This document shows positions 13,659 through 14,774 of a DNA stretch of 14,774 nucleotides, in pieces. The DNA comes from Sulfurimonas sp. (GTDB lineage: Bacteria; Campylobacterota; Campylobacteria; Campylobacterales; Sulfurimonadaceae). Made by a program: the position numbers and the translations under genes. The notes under the pieces were generated by a model, which did no database searches, had not been told where the DNA came from, and saw nothing but the letters and a program-made list of their open reading frames with translations. The stretch is from NCBI GenBank assembly GCA_027083475.1, contig JALWON010000324.1, forward strand, positions 1 through 14,774, in the 5' to 3' direction. How positions within the stretch are numbered: position 1 is the stretch's first letter; each line of letters opens with the position of its first letter.

Positions 13659-14774
13659 ATGCAAAATTTAAAAGTTTTATATGTTGAGGACAATCCAACG
13701 CTTTTATATAAAGCAGGGGAACTGCTCAAGAAATTTTTTTCACATATTGACCTTGCCCTCGATGGGGAGAAAGGATTAGAACTTTTTAAAAAGCAGCATC
13801 ACTCCATCGTCATTACAGGTATCAATATGCCTAAGATGGATGGACTCACAATGGCACAGCAGATGCAAACCCTTGCACCACAAACAAAAATCATCATTGT
13901 CTCTGCTTCGACTGATAAACAAATGCTTGTAAAAAGTATTGAACTCGGTGTCTTTAGATTTTTGGAAAAACCGCTCAATCCAAAAGAACTCTCTCATGCA
14001 CTCAATGAAGTTGTAGCCGAGATAAAGCACGAACTCCATACAAAACTTTTTCAAACTCATTTAAAACATATTTTCAAACATCAAAGTGCTCTTATTATTT
14101 TATTGCATGACAACAAAATTGTTTTAGCCAATGAGCCTTTTTTAAACTTTTTTCATTGTCAATCGCTGAGTGAGTGTCATGAAAACATCGTCTCTTTAGA
14201 AGAACAGTTTTTAGCACATCCACAATTTTTATACAATCATGAGAACATAAAAGCACTCGATGTCTTACAAGAAAACCCTCAAAAACCATACAATGTAAAA
14301 ATGAAAAACAGTGATGCACAGACATTACATTTTATTGTCAAGTATCAAAGTATCCCTGAACAAGAGCACTATGGCATCCTCTCTTTTGATGATGTAACAC
14401 AGATGAATTTTCTCACACATTTCACTAATGAACACAATATTCAAGAAGAAGCGATTACAGATTCCAAACTTCTTTTTGAGTACTTGGATCTTCTCTCTCG
14501 TAATCATGCTGATATACAACTGTACAATTTTTATAAAGGTTTAAGCATAAGCAATAAAGCAAATATTATGCAAACAAATGACGACTCCATCACAATTACA
14601 ACGAACTATTATCAACAAAAGGCCATGCAAATAGAAGGAAATGTTCTCATTGTTTCTGAGGCTTTGCCCCATAGTATTAAAGCCAATACTATAGAACACA
14701 TTAGTTTTGAACAACAAAGTGTCACTCTCTCTTCACTCCATTTTGTAAAAACCTCTCCAGTGACAAGAAAAACC
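13659..14774 (+). CDS. Receiver–PAS response regulator lacking the phospho-acceptor Asp; 3' end outside window
   Basis: At least 372 residues. The receiver domain (1–118) begins MQNLKVLYVEDNP with the acidic pair E10-D11 and has S82 in IVSAS and K104-P105 in LEKPLN. However, the phosphorylation site reads IVITGINMPKMDG, with Gly54 (GGT) in place of Asp. Residues about 135–250 resemble a PAS domain (ALIILLHDNKIVLANEPFLN). The last ~100 residues are beta-rich and end in LHFVKTSPVTRKT, which recalls a PilZ-type segment, but this is uncertain without the C-terminus. ATG 13659 is used because ATG 13655 is out of frame and stops after ten codons. The output is not visible; a phosphorylation-independent role is likely if the Gly is genuine. 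Confidence 0.85.
   Translation, partial: MQNLKVLYVEDNPTLLYKAGELLKKFFSHIDLALDGEKGLELFKKQHHSIVITGINMPKMDGLTMAQQMQTLAPQTKIIIVSASTDKQMLVKSIELGVFRFLEKPLNPKELSHALNEVVAEIKHELHTKLFQTHLKHIFKHQSALIILLHDNKIVLANEPFLNFFHCQSLSECHENIVSLEEQFLAHPQFLYNHENIKALDVLQENPQKPYNVKMKNSDAQTLHFIVKYQSIPEQEHYGILSFDDVTQMNFLTHFTNEHNIQEEAITDSKLLFEYLDLLSRNHADIQLYNFYKGLSISNKANIMQTNDDSITITTNYYQQKAMQIEGNVLIVSEALPHSIKANTIEHISFEQQSVTLSSLHFVKTSPVTRKT

Noticed and set aside
13776..14519. Minus-strand open frames opposite the response regulator
   Set aside because: The plus strand encodes a clear receiver–PAS protein through this whole stretch; the antisense frames are short and Cys/His/Phe-rich without any motif.

Overview
This AT-rich window looks like the chromosome of a free-living Campylobacterota (Epsilonproteobacteria), most plausibly a Sulfurimonas-like organism. 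I infer this from the proteins and layout: a FlgI–FlgJ–FlgM–FlgN–FlgK block with a short hydrolase-less FlgJ, a cbpA–hspR heat-shock pair as in Helicobacter and Campylobacter, and promoters that rely on a good -10 with a weak or absent -35. No database search was possible.

Layout. Positions 1–5764 form one tightly packed minus-strand run. Reading in the direction of transcription it holds a conserved hypothetical gene (5764), a four-helix membrane protein, a DEDDh exonuclease, a degenerate receiver-like protein and rsmD. The flagellar genes follow: flgI, flgJ, flgM, flgN and flgK (cut by the window start). A sigma-54-like site precedes flgI and a sigma-28-like site precedes flgM, so the flagellar part probably has its own hierarchical control. 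murA (5852–7114, plus strand) diverges from this run and converges on hspR. The minus strand from 8400 carries cbpA-type dnaJ and hspR, behind a strong promoter overlapped by an HspR (HAIR) operator. Upstream lie purH, a DUF302 protein and purL, all minus strand. At 13659 a plus-strand response regulator begins and runs off the end; its receiver has Gly where the phospho-accepting Asp should be.

The most unusual content is a pair of intergenic elements, each 270 bp, at 8433–8702 and 10366–10635, in opposite orientation on either side of purH. Each has terminal inverted repeats of about 33 bp enclosing two long hairpins joined by the shared 12-mer CCCGTAGGGAGG. The stems differ almost completely in sequence between the copies yet stay paired. 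In a 52-nt alignable core, eight of the ten differences fall in four covarying base pairs and the other two in loops. One copy occupies nearly the whole predicted 5' leader of the heat-shock operon. This is a strong candidate for an undescribed family of structured, possibly mobile, intergenic elements.

How the genes work together: the left part is flagellar axial and basal-body assembly with its anti-sigma timing switch; the middle is peptidoglycan precursor synthesis and the HspR-controlled chaperone operon; the right part is two purine biosynthesis steps with an envelope-associated DUF302 protein, then signalling. No tRNA, rRNA, CRISPR array or transposase gene was seen.
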